A stretch of 54,832 nucleotides of DNA from Spirochaetota bacterium. Lineage in GTDB: Bacteria; Spirochaetota; UBA4802; JAFGJZ01. The notes under the pieces were generated by a model that was given only the letters and a program-made list of their open reading frames with translations, had not been told where the DNA came from and searched no databases. The stretch covers positions 1-54,832 of the forward strand of contig JAFGRW010000030.1 in NCBI GenBank assembly GCA_016934935.1. Direction: 5' to 3'. Below are positions 8,020 to 16,570 of this stretch, piece by piece (the first letter of the stretch is position 1; the number at the start of each line of letters is the position of its first letter). The translations under genes and the position numbers were made by a program.

Positions 8020-9249
8020 ATGGATATTGCTTCAAAACTTGGTATATACAAAAAGAAATCACAGCCTATTGCAGAAAATACGTCAAAAAAACCGATAATA
8101 TTTCCCGATGAGACTATTGCGGACAAATTGTCGATTAATGGAGGTACGGTCTGGAGATTTGAAAACCGGCTTTCACTTTTTGATGTTTACAGTCCGGTAA
8201 ATATTTCACCTATCAGAGAATTGGACGCTTTTTTGGAAATAAACGGCTTTACCAATGATCTTTCTCTGTCCGATCTTCTTTTTTTTGATCTGGAAACAAC
8301 ATCACTTTCCATTGCATCAGGAAACTATCCCTTTGTGTGCGGTATCGGATATACAGACGGAGACGATTTTATAACCGAACAGCTGTTTATGGAAAGTTAT
8401 TCTGACGAAAAAGCAATACTTACATACCTTCTGGATTTTTTTAATCGTTCCAAAGCTGTTGTTACTTTCAATGGTAACAGTTTTGATTTACCACTGATAA
8501 AAAACAGATATATGCTAAATAGAGTTTACGGTTTTCCAGTCAATATTTCTTCCATTGATTTGATTGTTTCTTCGCGAAGAATTTTCAAATCACTATATGA
8601 AAGTTGTTCTCTTCAGACCCTTGAAAAGAATATTTTGGGATTTGAACGAGTTGGAGATGTACCGGGATGGATGATACCGGAAATATATTATACATACCAA
8701 AAAGATGGTGACTCTTCCAGATTGCCGGGTGTTATTGAGCATAATATGTACGATATTTTTTCCATGTATATTCTGCTTCAAATTCTTTCTTCAATATTTT
8801 CCGATATTAAAAAGGGAAACTTCCGCAATTTCGCAACTTCCTCCTTATTTACAATCGCCCGTTGCCTATTTGTAAACAATACAGAACTTTTCCTGCAGTT
8901 GGCAGAATACCTTGGAACAGATCTTTTTGGTGATGAAACTGTATTTGAAAAATTTTCTATTGTATTAAAGCGCAATAAAGAGTGGTACAAAGCGGTAGAT
9001 TACTGGAATAAATCAGGCTCCTTTTTTTCACTAATAGAACTGGCGAAATATTATGAGCATAAAGAAAAAAAATACATTCAAGCTCTGAATGTATCTAATA
9101 AAGCTAATGAGATTTTGTCAAAAAAGGAAACCAACAAAGACGAAAATCCCGATAAAGTCAAAAAAAGAAGAGATCTTCTGCAAATTCGAATAAACAGACT
9201 CAAAAAAAAGATCTCAGCATCAAATAATGGGACAAACCCCAGCCTCTGA
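8020..9249 (+). CDS. YprB-like DEDD exonuclease (RNase_H_2 domain)
   Basis: 409 residues, cytoplasmic. The RNase H-like DEDD exonuclease core lies at about 84-255. Motif I is FDLET (Asp90, Glu92), motif II is FNGNSFD (Asn151 to Asp156), and motif III is EHNMYD (His241, Asp245), so the two-metal active site looks complete. This matches the YprB / RNase_H_2 family of uncharacterised 3'-5' exonucleases. The C-terminal 120 residues are helical and Lys-rich, resembling the TPR-like tail of YprB. Monocistronic, with its own promoter. Its last 30 bases overlap a small minus-strand gene. Confidence 0.8.
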   Translation: MDIASKLGIYKKKSQPIAENTSKKPIIFPDETIADKLSINGGTVWRFENRLSLFDVYSPVNISPIRELDAFLEINGFTNDLSLSDLLFFDLETTSLSIASGNYPFVCGIGYTDGDDFITEQLFMESYSDEKAILTYLLDFFNRSKAVVTFNGNSFDLPLIKNRYMLNRVYGFPVNISSIDLIVSSRRIFKSLYESCSLQTLEKNILGFERVGDVPGWMIPEIYYTYQKDGDSSRLPGVIEHNMYDIFSMYILLQILSSIFSDIKKGNFRNFATSSLFTIARCLFVNNTELFLQLAEYLGTDLFGDETVFEKFSIVLKRNKEWYKAVDYWNKSGSFFSLIELAKYYEHKEKKYIQALNVSNKANEILSKKETNKDENPDKVKKRRDLLQIRINRLKKKISASNNGTNPSL

Positions 9250-9381
9250 TTCCTCAATTTCATATTCAATAACAATCATTTCACCTTCCACTCCGGGAAA
9301 CATCTCCGCATTCTGCCTTTCGACCTGAAAACTGATATTACCCATTTGAAAAGTAAAGCTTTCTGCCGGTATTGCTGCCAT
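9220..9381 (-). CDS. 53-residue microprotein of unknown function
   Basis: A small ORF reading from ATG 9381 to TGA 9220-9222: starts MAAIPAESFTFQMGN and ends EIEESEAGVCPII. GGAG lies exactly 8 nt before the ATG, and an extended -10 element (TGGTATAAA on the minus strand, 9418-9426) sits about 40 nt upstream. The protein is acidic (predicted pI low by eye), lacks a signal peptide or membrane helix, and alternates hydrophobic residues as in beta strands. It overlaps the 3' end of the nuclease gene by 30 bp in convergent orientation. I do not recognise a family; the start signals make it more convincing than the opposing plus-strand ORF. Confidence 0.5.
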   Translation of the reverse strand: MAAIPAESFTFQMGNISFQVERQNAEMFPGVEGEMIVIEYEIEESEAGVCPII

Positions 9382-9417
9382 GAAGTACTCTCCTGCATCG
9401 AATTACCCGACAAATAT

Positions 9418-9426
9418 TTTATACCA
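9418..9426 (-). promoter_or_regulatory. Extended -10 promoter element of the microgene
   Basis: On the minus strand TGG precedes TATAAA, an extended -10. The -35 region is weak. It would start transcription about 30 nt before the ATG at 9381. Confidence 0.3.
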
Positions 9427-9616
9427 AATGTCAGATATAATCATAACATAATAATTAATGAAAATAGCAAGCTAAAATCACTTATCATTCAAAAAACAAT
9501 TGCTTTTCTGTCAAATCCTTATAACTATTCTTATCAAGGTATAGCATAATTAATTAACTTGTCAAAAAAAACATAGAAATTGATTTTTACAAAAATGTAT
9601 TTAATTTATACCTGAA

Positions 9617-9645
9617 TTGTTAGTTTTTCAAACTATCTTTAATAA
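9617..9645 (+). promoter_or_regulatory. Promoter of the glycogen phosphorylase gene
   Basis: TTGTTA, 17-nt spacer, TAATAA. Predicted start near 9652, so the leader of about 67 nt includes the hairpin at 9665-9694. Confidence 0.4.
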
Positions 9646-9664
9646 ATTTTTGCAATTATAGCAC

Positions 9665-9694
9665 TTGGCAGGATTGATACAGCATCCTTGCCAA
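9665..9694 (+). promoter_or_regulatory. Leader hairpin before glgP
   Basis: TTGGCAGGAT pairs with ATCCTTGCCAA (one bulged T) around a 9-nt loop, ending 14 nt before the GGAAGGG ribosome binding site. It could be an operator, an mRNA stabiliser or a control hairpin. No T-tract follows. Confidence 0.4.
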
Positions 9695-9718
9695 TATTAA
9701 GAATTACTGGAAGGGTTT

Positions 9719-12208
9719 ATGGAAAAAAGAGAAATTAAACTACCACCTGTTATCGAAGGCCTTGAAGGAATGGATACCGAGTCAATACGCAGAGGTATCG
9801 GAACAAATCTGGTTTATTCACTTGCTAAAGACAGATTTTCGGCAACAGATAGGGATATTTACGAAAGTTTAGCGCTCACCACAAGAGATCGCCTTATCGA
9901 AAGGTGGATAAAAACACAGCAGACCTACTACGATAAGGATGTCAAGCGTGTATACTATCTCTCAATGGAGTTTCTGGTAGGCCGAACACTGGGTAACAGC
10001 CTGATAAACCTTGATATGATGAATCAAACATCAGATGCTGTTAAGCAGATCGGCTACAACCTCGAAGAGCTGCGTGAAATTGAATTTGATGCCGGTCTTG
10101 GCAACGGCGGCTTGGGAAGATTAGCAGCCTGTTTTCTGGATTCCATGGCAACACTGGCTTATCCTGCATATGGGTACGGTATTCGCTATGAATTCGGAAT
10201 ATTCAAGCAAAAGATCAGGGATGGCTACCAGGTAGAATACCCGGATAACTGGTTACGTTACGGAAACCCTTGGGAGCTTGGGAGACCTGAGTATCTGTTT
10301 CCGATTAATTTTTACGGCAATGTCGAATATGTTCCTGATACCGAAAACACTGCCGTAAAAAAATGGGTTAACTGCCAAAAGGTCTATGCTATGGCCTACG
10401 ATACTCCTATCCCGGGATATAAAAACAATACCGTTAATACAATGCGTCTTTGGGCGGCAAAAGCTGATCGTGAATTTGATTTTTTACATTTCAACGAAGG
10501 TGATTATAACCAGGCTGTTGCAAATAAAGCCAATTCTGAAAATATAACAAAAGTACTCTATCCCAACGACAACACTATGCAGGGTAAAGAGCTTCGTTTA
10601 AAACAGGAATACCTGCTTGTTGCCGCCTCTCTTCAGGATATTATCCGGAGATATAAAAAATATCACGACTCATTTTCACAATTTCACGAAAAAACCGCTA
10701 TCCAGTTGAACGATACACACCCTTCTCTCGCGATACCCGAACTTATGCGACTTCTTGTCGATGAAGAACGTCTTGACTGGAATTCAGCATGGGACATTAC
10801 CGTTAAAACTTTTGGCTATACCAATCACACCGTTCTTCCCGAGGCTCTCGAAAAATGGCCTGTAGATCTTATCAAAAGGGTTCTTCCCCGTCATCTTGAA
10901 ATTATATATACCATAAACATGAAATTTATGGAACTTGTTAAGGAAAAATATAAAGACGACGCAAAGCGTATGGCTGCGATGTCCATCGTCGAAGAAGGTG
11001 AATACAAAAACATACGCATGGCAAACCTTTCAATTGTAGGCTCACATTCAGTTAATGGAGTTGCCGCTCTACATACAGAAATAATTAAAAACGGCTGTTT
11101 TAAATACTTTTACGAGCTTTGGCCCGAAAAATTCAACAACAAGACAAACGGGATTACTCAAAGAAGATGGTTAAAACTTTGCAATCCTAAGCTTGCGGAA
11201 CTGATTACTTCCCGTATTGGAGACAATTGGGTCACAAATCTTTTTGAGCTCAAAAAACTTGAAGAGCACATCAATGATTCAACCTTCCGGGAATCTTTTA
11301 CATCTATCAAAAAACAGAATAAAATTGATTTTGCTGGTTATATTGAAGAGCACACAGGAATCAAAGTTAATCCTGATTCAATTTTCGACTGTCAGGTTAA
11401 ACGAATTCATGAATACAAAAGACAGCTGCTTGCCCTTCTGTATGCTATTACCGCGTATCATAGAATAAAAGACGATCCGTCAAGGGAGTTTGTTCCCCGC
11501 ACTATGATATTCTCCGGAAAGGCTGCCCCCGGTTATCATATGGCCAAACTGATAATAAAACTTGCCACATCTATTGGTGATGTAGTAAATAATGATCCAG
11601 ACGTAAATGGAAGACTATCCGTAGTATTTGTAGAAAATTACTCGGTGTCAATTGCCGAGCGTCTTATACCCGCAGCTGATCTCTCTGAACAGATTTCTAC
11701 CGCAGGGTTTGAAGCCTCCGGCACAGGGAACATGAAATTTGCTTTAAACGGAGCTTTGACTATTGGAACCCTTGATGGAGCCAATGTTGAAATTAAAGAA
11801 GAGGTAGGTGACGATAATATCTTTATATTTGGACTTACTGCAGATGAAGTAGAATCGACAAAATACTCCGGATACAACGCAAGGGAATACTATCATAAAA
11901 ACGGAGAATTAAGAAGGGCTGTTGACGCAATATCCAATGGATATTTCTGCCCATCCATGCCTGATCTTTTTAAACCGATTACTGATGCTCTTCTAAATCA
12001 CGGTGACCCATATATGCTTCTTGCTGACTATGAGTCATATATCAATATGCAGGAAAAGGTCAGCACCGTTTTTACTGACAGTGAAAAGTGGACTTCAATG
12101 TCAATTTACAATGTTGCCCGAATGGGTAAATTTTCAACTGACCGAACAATACGTGAATATGCAGAAGAAATATGGAAAATTGATCCTGTCACTGTTAAAA
12201 TTGATTAA
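9719..12208 (+). CDS. glgP: Glycogen/maltodextrin phosphorylase
   Basis: 829 residues, the usual length of GT35 alpha-glucan phosphorylases. It releases glucose-1-phosphate from glycogen or maltodextrin using pyridoxal phosphate. Diagnostic stretches are [15 protein letters not shown] near 80, [19 protein letters not shown] near 128, the substrate segment [18 protein letters not shown], and the PLP-lysine motif [19 protein letters not shown] near 665 with its Lys intact. Cytoplasmic. The start ATG 9719 follows GGAAGGG closely. It stands alone, with its own promoter and a strong terminator; no glgA, glgB or glgC is in the window. Confidence 0.95.
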   Translation: MEKREIKLPPVIEGLEGMDTESIRRGIGTNLVYSLAKDRFSATDRDIYESLALTTRDRLIERWIKTQQTYYDKDVKRVYYLSMEFLVGRTLGNSLINLDMMNQTSDAVKQIGYNLEELREIEFDAGLGNGGLGRLAACFLDSMATLAYPAYGYGIRYEFGIFKQKIRDGYQVEYPDNWLRYGNPWELGRPEYLFPINFYGNVEYVPDTENTAVKKWVNCQKVYAMAYDTPIPGYKNNTVNTMRLWAAKADREFDFLHFNEGDYNQAVANKANSENITKVLYPNDNTMQGKELRLKQEYLLVAASLQDIIRRYKKYHDSFSQFHEKTAIQLNDTHPSLAIPELMRLLVDEERLDWNSAWDITVKTFGYTNHTVLPEALEKWPVDLIKRVLPRHLEIIYTINMKFMELVKEKYKDDAKRMAAMSIVEEGEYKNIRMANLSIVGSHSVNGVAALHTEIIKNGCFKYFYELWPEKFNNKTNGITQRRWLKLCNPKLAELITSRIGDNWVTNLFELKKLEEHINDSTFRESFTSIKKQNKIDFAGYIEEHTGIKVNPDSIFDCQVKRIHEYKRQLLALLYAITAYHRIKDDPSREFVPRTMIFSGKAAPGYHMAKLIIKLATSIGDVVNNDPDVNGRLSVVFVENYSVSIAERLIPAADLSEQISTAGFEASGTGNMKFALNGALTIGTLDGANVEIKEEVGDDNIFIFGLTADEVESTKYSGYNAREYYHKNGELRRAVDAISNGYFCPSMPDLFKPITDALLNHGDPYMLLADYESYINMQEKVSTVFTDSEKWTSMSIYNVARMGKFSTDRTIREYAEEIWKIDPVTVKID

Positions 12209-12236
12209 ACAGCTATAGCCGCTCAAATAATCATTT

Positions 12237-12270
12237 AAACGTTCCTTTATACTGATATAAGGGAACGTTT
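12237..12270 (+). terminator. Terminator of glgP
   Basis: A 15-bp stem with one G-T pair, AAACGTTCCTTTATA / TATAAGGGAACGTTT, loop CTGA, then TGTTATTT. It lies 28 nt after the glgP stop. Confidence 0.85.
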
Positions 12271-12426
12271 TGTTATTTAATTTATCACATTTTTTATTGT
12301 TTAAATAGCGTATTTCAACATAACTCTTTATTTGAGACGTTATCACTGTTTAAATTTTTGTTAACATTGCCTATAACAACGGAAATCCGGATTTTTTGCA
12401 TATTTCTGACGCATCAGAGGATAATC

Positions 12427-13458
12427 ATGAAGCAGAACGAAATTAGTCATTTAAAACAGTACATATTTTTTTTATTATTATCCGGATTAGGAGGTGGTTT
12501 TTTTGGTCTGGTTATTCCTAAATATAGCGATCCCGAATATTCAATCGCATTAAGTTTTTGTATTGGATTTTTAATCGGATTTTGTATTTGCGTACTGGCT
12601 ATTCTTTTCGATAACAAATTTAAAATCATTATCAGAAAATATAAAATGCCCCTGCTTTTGGAACTTTCCATAAGAACATTATATTACGCTTTGATTATTC
12701 CCGCTGTTTTTTATTCAATATTTTATATTTTTAGATTACAGGAAGAAATCAGCACATTACTTTTTCCTGTTATGATATACAGCCTGGGAGCCAGTTTTTT
12801 TATAAACATGCTTGCGATTATTATTAATTTGATAGGACCACCCGACTTTTTACGTCTAATTAGCGGACGTTATTCCCGTCCCTTCGAAGAAGAGCGAATT
12901 TTTATGTTCATCGATATTAAAGGCTCTACCGCCCTTGCCGAAAACCTGGGCAACCTGAAATTTCACTCTTTTTTGAATGATTTCATCTTTTTTATTACAC
13001 CGTCAATTCTGGAATGCAAAGGCGAGATATACAAATATATCGGTGATGAAATAATTGTTTCCTGGAACACAAAAAATGCCCTTAAACATTTGAACTGTTT
13101 AAGAATTTTCTTTTTGATAGTCAACTCTATACAGGACAAAAAAAGCTATTTCGAAACCGAATATGGTACCGTTCCTGAATTCAGAGCAGGCATTCATATA
13201 GGTAAAGTTATTGTTGGAGAGATGGGTGATATTAAAAAAGAGATCGCGTATCTTGGCGATGTTGTTAATACAACCGCCAGAATAATCTCTGTTGCCTCTG
13301 AACGTTCTTTACCTCTTTTAGGATCAAAAGACATTGTTAATTTTGTATCAAATAATAAATTAAAAACAGATTATTTGTTTACCGAAATAAAGGAAGTGAT
13401 ATTAAGAGGAAAGAGTAATCAGTCAGCAGTTTATCAGATCACAGAGAATATTATGTGA
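12427..13458 (+). CDS. Membrane-anchored class III adenylate/guanylate cyclase
   Basis: 343 residues. Four hydrophobic helices in the first about 150 residues anchor it in the inner membrane, followed by a cyclase catalytic domain from about 150. The metal-binding Asp of FIDIKGST, the YKYIGDEI loop with the second Asp, and the LGDVVNTTAR motif with transition-state Asn and Arg are all present, so it should make cAMP (or cGMP). I chose ATG 12427 (AGAGGA 6 nt upstream) over a longer reading from 12358, which has no SD. The MlaF-type ATPase gene begins 36 nt downstream. No HAMP or recognisable sensor domain is present. Confidence 0.85.
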   Translation: MKQNEISHLKQYIFFLLLSGLGGGFFGLVIPKYSDPEYSIALSFCIGFLIGFCICVLAILFDNKFKIIIRKYKMPLLLELSIRTLYYALIIPAVFYSIFYIFRLQEEISTLLFPVMIYSLGASFFINMLAIIINLIGPPDFLRLISGRYSRPFEEERIFMFIDIKGSTALAENLGNLKFHSFLNDFIFFITPSILECKGEIYKYIGDEIIVSWNTKNALKHLNCLRIFFLIVNSIQDKKSYFETEYGTVPEFRAGIHIGKVIVGEMGDIKKEIAYLGDVVNTTARIISVASERSLPLLGSKDIVNFVSNNKLKTDYLFTEIKEVILRGKSNQSAVYQITENIM

Positions 13459-13494
13459 TCTTGCTATAAATAGTTTCTAATTAAACACAATATA

Positions 13495-14253
13495 ATGAAA
13501 AACAAAATTGAAATACAAAAACTTTACAAGGCATTTGGAGAAAAGAAAGTATTACAAGGAATTGACCTTGATATTTATGAAGGTGAAATCATCTCTATTG
13601 TTGGGAAGTCTGGAACCGGAAAATCCGTTATACTGAAAAATCTTATCGGACTAATGAAACCCGACACCGGCAGAATCATTGTCGATTATGAAGATTTCAC
13701 TCAAAGCTCCGGAGATAACTTTTATCGAATACAGCAAAAATTCGGTGTCCTGTTTCAAATGGCTGCCCTTTTCGATTCGATGAATATCTATGATAATGTC
13801 GCTTTTGGTCTAAGACGTAAAAAAAAAGATGAGTCTTTCATAAAGAAACGTGTCCCGGAGTTATTGGAGCAGGTTGGCTTGAAAGATATAGAGACTAAAA
13901 TGCCATCAGAAATATCAGGAGGTATGCAAAAAAGAGTCGGCCTGGCAAGAGCTCTAGCTATGAATCCGCAAATTATGCTTTACGATGAACCCACTACTGG
14001 TGTCGACCCGATTACAGGAAGTGCGGTTGACAAATTAATACTGAAAATGAATAATGCGTTTAATATCACTTCTATAGTGATAACACATGATCTTGAATCG
14101 GCATTCAGAATTTCTGACCGAATTGCAATGCTTCATGAAGGAAACCTTATTTTTTTAGGAACACCGGATCAATATAAAAATTCAAATGATTCTGTCATCC
14201 GCCAGTTTTCTGCCGGACGGGCTAACCCATCAGAACAAACGGAGATACAATAA
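13495..14253 (+). CDS. MlaF-type ABC transporter ATPase
   Basis: 252 residues. Walker A GKSGTGKS (37-44), ABC signature SGGMQKR (141-147), Walker B MLYDEP (161-166) followed by TTGVDPITG, and the ITHDLESAF H-loop are all intact. The sequence resembles MlaF/Mkl, the ATPase of phospholipid and lipid transporters that work with MlaE permease and an MCE-domain protein. Neither partner is encoded nearby. The ATG has no clear SD. Its stop overlaps the next start as TAATG, so it is coupled to the DUF2156 gene. Lipid transport is the family role; the orphan context leaves the substrate open. Confidence 0.8.
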   Translation: MKNKIEIQKLYKAFGEKKVLQGIDLDIYEGEIISIVGKSGTGKSVILKNLIGLMKPDTGRIIVDYEDFTQSSGDNFYRIQQKFGVLFQMAALFDSMNIYDNVAFGLRRKKKDESFIKKRVPELLEQVGLKDIETKMPSEISGGMQKRVGLARALAMNPQIMLYDEPTTGVDPITGSAVDKLILKMNNAFNITSIVITHDLESAFRISDRIAMLHEGNLIFLGTPDQYKNSNDSVIRQFSAGRANPSEQTEIQ

Positions 14254-15116
14254 TGCATAGCGAACCACTTGACCTGCACCATAAAAAAATACTCTACAAT
14301 AGGCTTCGGGCGATTTCCATCAGATTATCCGAATATAGTTTCGCCAACCTGTACCTTTTTCGTAAAACTCATGGATACGAAGTAGTACACGATGGTGATT
14401 GTATACATATCACAGGTTTTACAGGAGACAAACAGAAGTTTGTACTGCCTCTTTGCGAAAAAAAAGAACCGGACCTGGATCATATCGATGAACTTCTTGA
14501 TAATTATGAAATGATTTTTCCCGTTTGCGACTGCTGGCTTCGCTATTTTGATCCCCGCAACTTTGATATACACCATAACGAGGACGATTCTGATTATATT
14601 TATACTGTTGAAAAAATGGCCACATACTCAGGACGACATTTGTCAAAAAAAAGAAATCTTCTAAAACAATTTAATAACTCTCATCAATATACTCGTCAAA
14701 TTCTGAACAAGGATAATATCGAAATTGCTAAAAAAGTTCTTACTAACTGGCAAAACGAAACCCCCGCAAATGCATCAGATACTGATTTTCATGCAGCCAT
14801 GGAGGCTCTGGAAAACATGGAAATACTGGGACTCTTTGGATTTTTGTATATTATTGATGACAAACCGGGAGCATATGTTCTGGGTGAAGACATTACAGAC
14901 GACACTTTTGTACTGCACTTCGCAAAAGGACTAACGGAATTTAAGGGAGTGTATCAATTTATGTACAATGATCTTGCCAAAGAAATTCAGGGTAAATTCA
15001 ATTATATTAATTTTGAACAGGATCTTGGGCTGCAATCTCTAAGGCAGGCAAAATCTTCTTATAAACCTGACCATATGGGGATGAAATACCGAATTAAAAG
15101 AAGAAGATGTAATTAG
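14253..15116 (+). CDS. DUF2156 protein (phosphatidylglycerol lysyltransferase C-terminal-like)
   Basis: 287 residues, soluble, no signal peptide. The double-GNAT-like pattern matches DUF2156, the catalytic domain also found at the C terminus of MprF/LPG synthases. Visible landmarks are SFANLYLFR near 29, KKRNLLKQF near 135 and the terminal MGMKYRIKRRR. MprF-type enzymes transfer an aminoacyl group from tRNA to phosphatidylglycerol; solo DUF2156 proteins are poorly characterised. It shares TAATG with the MlaF-type ATPase gene, so the two are probably co-translated and linked to membrane lipid handling. The lipid link is inference. Confidence 0.7.
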   Translation: MHSEPLDLHHKKILYNRLRAISIRLSEYSFANLYLFRKTHGYEVVHDGDCIHITGFTGDKQKFVLPLCEKKEPDLDHIDELLDNYEMIFPVCDCWLRYFDPRNFDIHHNEDDSDYIYTVEKMATYSGRHLSKKRNLLKQFNNSHQYTRQILNKDNIEIAKKVLTNWQNETPANASDTDFHAAMEALENMEILGLFGFLYIIDDKPGAYVLGEDITDDTFVLHFAKGLTEFKGVYQFMYNDLAKEIQGKFNYINFEQDLGLQSLRQAKSSYKPDHMGMKYRIKRRRCN

Positions 15117-15189
15117 GTTATATATTTATTTGAAACATTATTGATTTATAAAACAACAATTTCACTCTCGTTCCGTGTGGAGGATACAA

Positions 15190-15672
15190 ATGAAACTAAA
15201 AACTATTGCAATACCAATTGTTTTCATGTGCACCATATTAATCGCACAAGATAATCAAAATAGCAACCAACATGACGAAGCCAATCCATATTGGCCCATG
15301 AATGTTATTTTTACAAATGCCACAACAGCTTCTTTTGCTGATCCGTATAATAAAGAAAAATCAAAAGTAGCAAAATCAATCGAAGATACCAACAATAAGT
15401 TAATGGAAAAAATTGACTCTAAAAGAGATGAATTCGAAACTCTATTTCTTGCTGAGAAAAAAGACCGTAAAAAAATTATACAATGCACAAAAGAACTTTA
15501 TGCCCTCCAAATTGATCTCGAACTTGCCAATATGGAAGCCAGAAAAAAAATGGATGATATTGACCGGAAAATGGTGGATGAGCTAACCGGTAAAGTTAAC
15601 ATCTGGACAGAAGAAATGTTAAAAGATGAATCTAAATACAAACGGTTCATTAATGAATTGAAACCGGACTAA
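15190..15672 (+). CDS. Periplasmic coiled-coil protein of unknown function
   Basis: 160 residues from ATG 15190, which has GGAGG 6 nt upstream; a GTG at 15175 would place the SD inside the gene. A signal peptide covers about 1-20 (ending ILIAQ). The mature protein has an N-terminal Asn-rich part and a long charged amphipathic helix (about 65-150) rich in Lys, Glu and Asp. The layout resembles CpxP/Spy or zinc-resistance-associated periplasmic helical proteins, but I see no LTxxQ motif. It lies 22 nt before argB and may share its transcript. Function unknown. Confidence 0.6.
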   Translation: MKLKTIAIPIVFMCTILIAQDNQNSNQHDEANPYWPMNVIFTNATTASFADPYNKEKSKVAKSIEDTNNKLMEKIDSKRDEFETLFLAEKKDRKKIIQCTKELYALQIDLELANMEARKKMDDIDRKMVDELTGKVNIWTEEMLKDESKYKRFINELKPD

Positions 15673-15694
15673 TCATATATCTCAGGAGCAGATT

Positions 15695-16570
15695 ATGCAA
15701 AAATACATTGATAAAATTAACACCCTGATTGAATCCTTTCCGTATATAAAAAAGTTTTCCGGAAAAACCTTCGTTATAAAGTATGGCGGTAACGCTATGG
15801 TCGAAGACAAGCTAAAACGCGCATTCGCTCTTGATATGGTTCTTTTAAAATATGTAGGCATTCGCCCCGTTATTGTTCACGGTGGTGGTCCCCAAATTGC
15901 AAACCTGCTTTCCCGTGTCGGTAAAGAGTCTGTATTTCAAAATGGATTACGTGTTACAGATTCAGAGACAATGGATATTGCCGAAATGGTACTTGTTGGC
16001 CAGGTTAATAAAGAAATTGTCAACATGATTAACATGGAGGGCGGACGTGCTGTTGGCCTTTCAGGAAAAGACGCAAATCTGATACTTGCCGACAAGATTT
16101 ATCATCAGGATGGAGAAAATCAGGTTGATATAGGTCACGTAGGAACCGTTCGCAAAGTTAACCCTAGCATAATAGAAACTCTGGATAAAGAAAATTATAT
16201 ACCGGTAATTGCCCCTATTGGTGTAAACGAGCAGGGACAAACTTTTAATATTAACGCCGATACGGCCGCCGGAAAAATTGCTGAAGCTTTAAACGCCGAA
16301 AAACTGATTCTTTTAACAGATATTGAAGGAATAAAAAAAGATGATAAGTTAGTATCTTCGGCTACCATTGATGAAATAAGGCAGATGATAAGTGATAAAG
16401 TAATCAAAGGTGGCATGATTCCTAAAACAGAATGCTGCATATCTGCTATCACAAATGGTGTACATAAAACTTCAATTATCGACGGTCGCGTAGAGCACTC
16501 TGTTTTACTGGAAATTTTTACCGATTCTGGTATCGGTTCAGAAATAATGCTTAAACATGAAGATATATAA
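15695..16570 (+). CDS. argB: Acetylglutamate kinase
   Basis: 291 residues, full family length. It phosphorylates N-acetylglutamate, the second step of the acetylated arginine pathway, in the cytoplasm. Landmarks are VIKYGGNAM near 28, IRPVIVHGGGPQI near 55, the NINADTAAGKIAEAL nucleotide/substrate segment and IKGGMIPK near 234. ATG 15695 follows CAGGAG. No other arg genes are near. Its last 14 bases overlap the start of the M23-DUF4846 lipoprotein gene. The family is often feedback-inhibited by arginine; I did not assess that here. Confidence 0.93.
   Translation: MQKYIDKINTLIESFPYIKKFSGKTFVIKYGGNAMVEDKLKRAFALDMVLLKYVGIRPVIVHGGGPQIANLLSRVGKESVFQNGLRVTDSETMDIAEMVLVGQVNKEIVNMINMEGGRAVGLSGKDANLILADKIYHQDGENQVDIGHVGTVRKVNPSIIETLDKENYIPVIAPIGVNEQGQTFNINADTAAGKIAEALNAEKLILLTDIEGIKKDDKLVSSATIDEIRQMISDKVIKGGMIPKTECCISAITNGVHKTSIIDGRVEHSVLLEIFTDSGIGSEIMLKHEDI

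Larger units (their letters stand above)
9382..9718. other. Intergenic region upstream of glgP (337 bp)
   Basis: Carries the SD and extended -10 of the minus-strand microgene on the left, and the promoter (9617-9645) and leader hairpin (9665-9694) of the phosphorylase gene on the right. The middle is AT-rich and shows nothing else. Confidence 0.5.

Noticed and set aside
9346..9549. Plus-strand ORF of 67 codons upstream of glgP
   Set aside because: No SD, atypical composition, and it opposes the better-supported minus-strand microgene.
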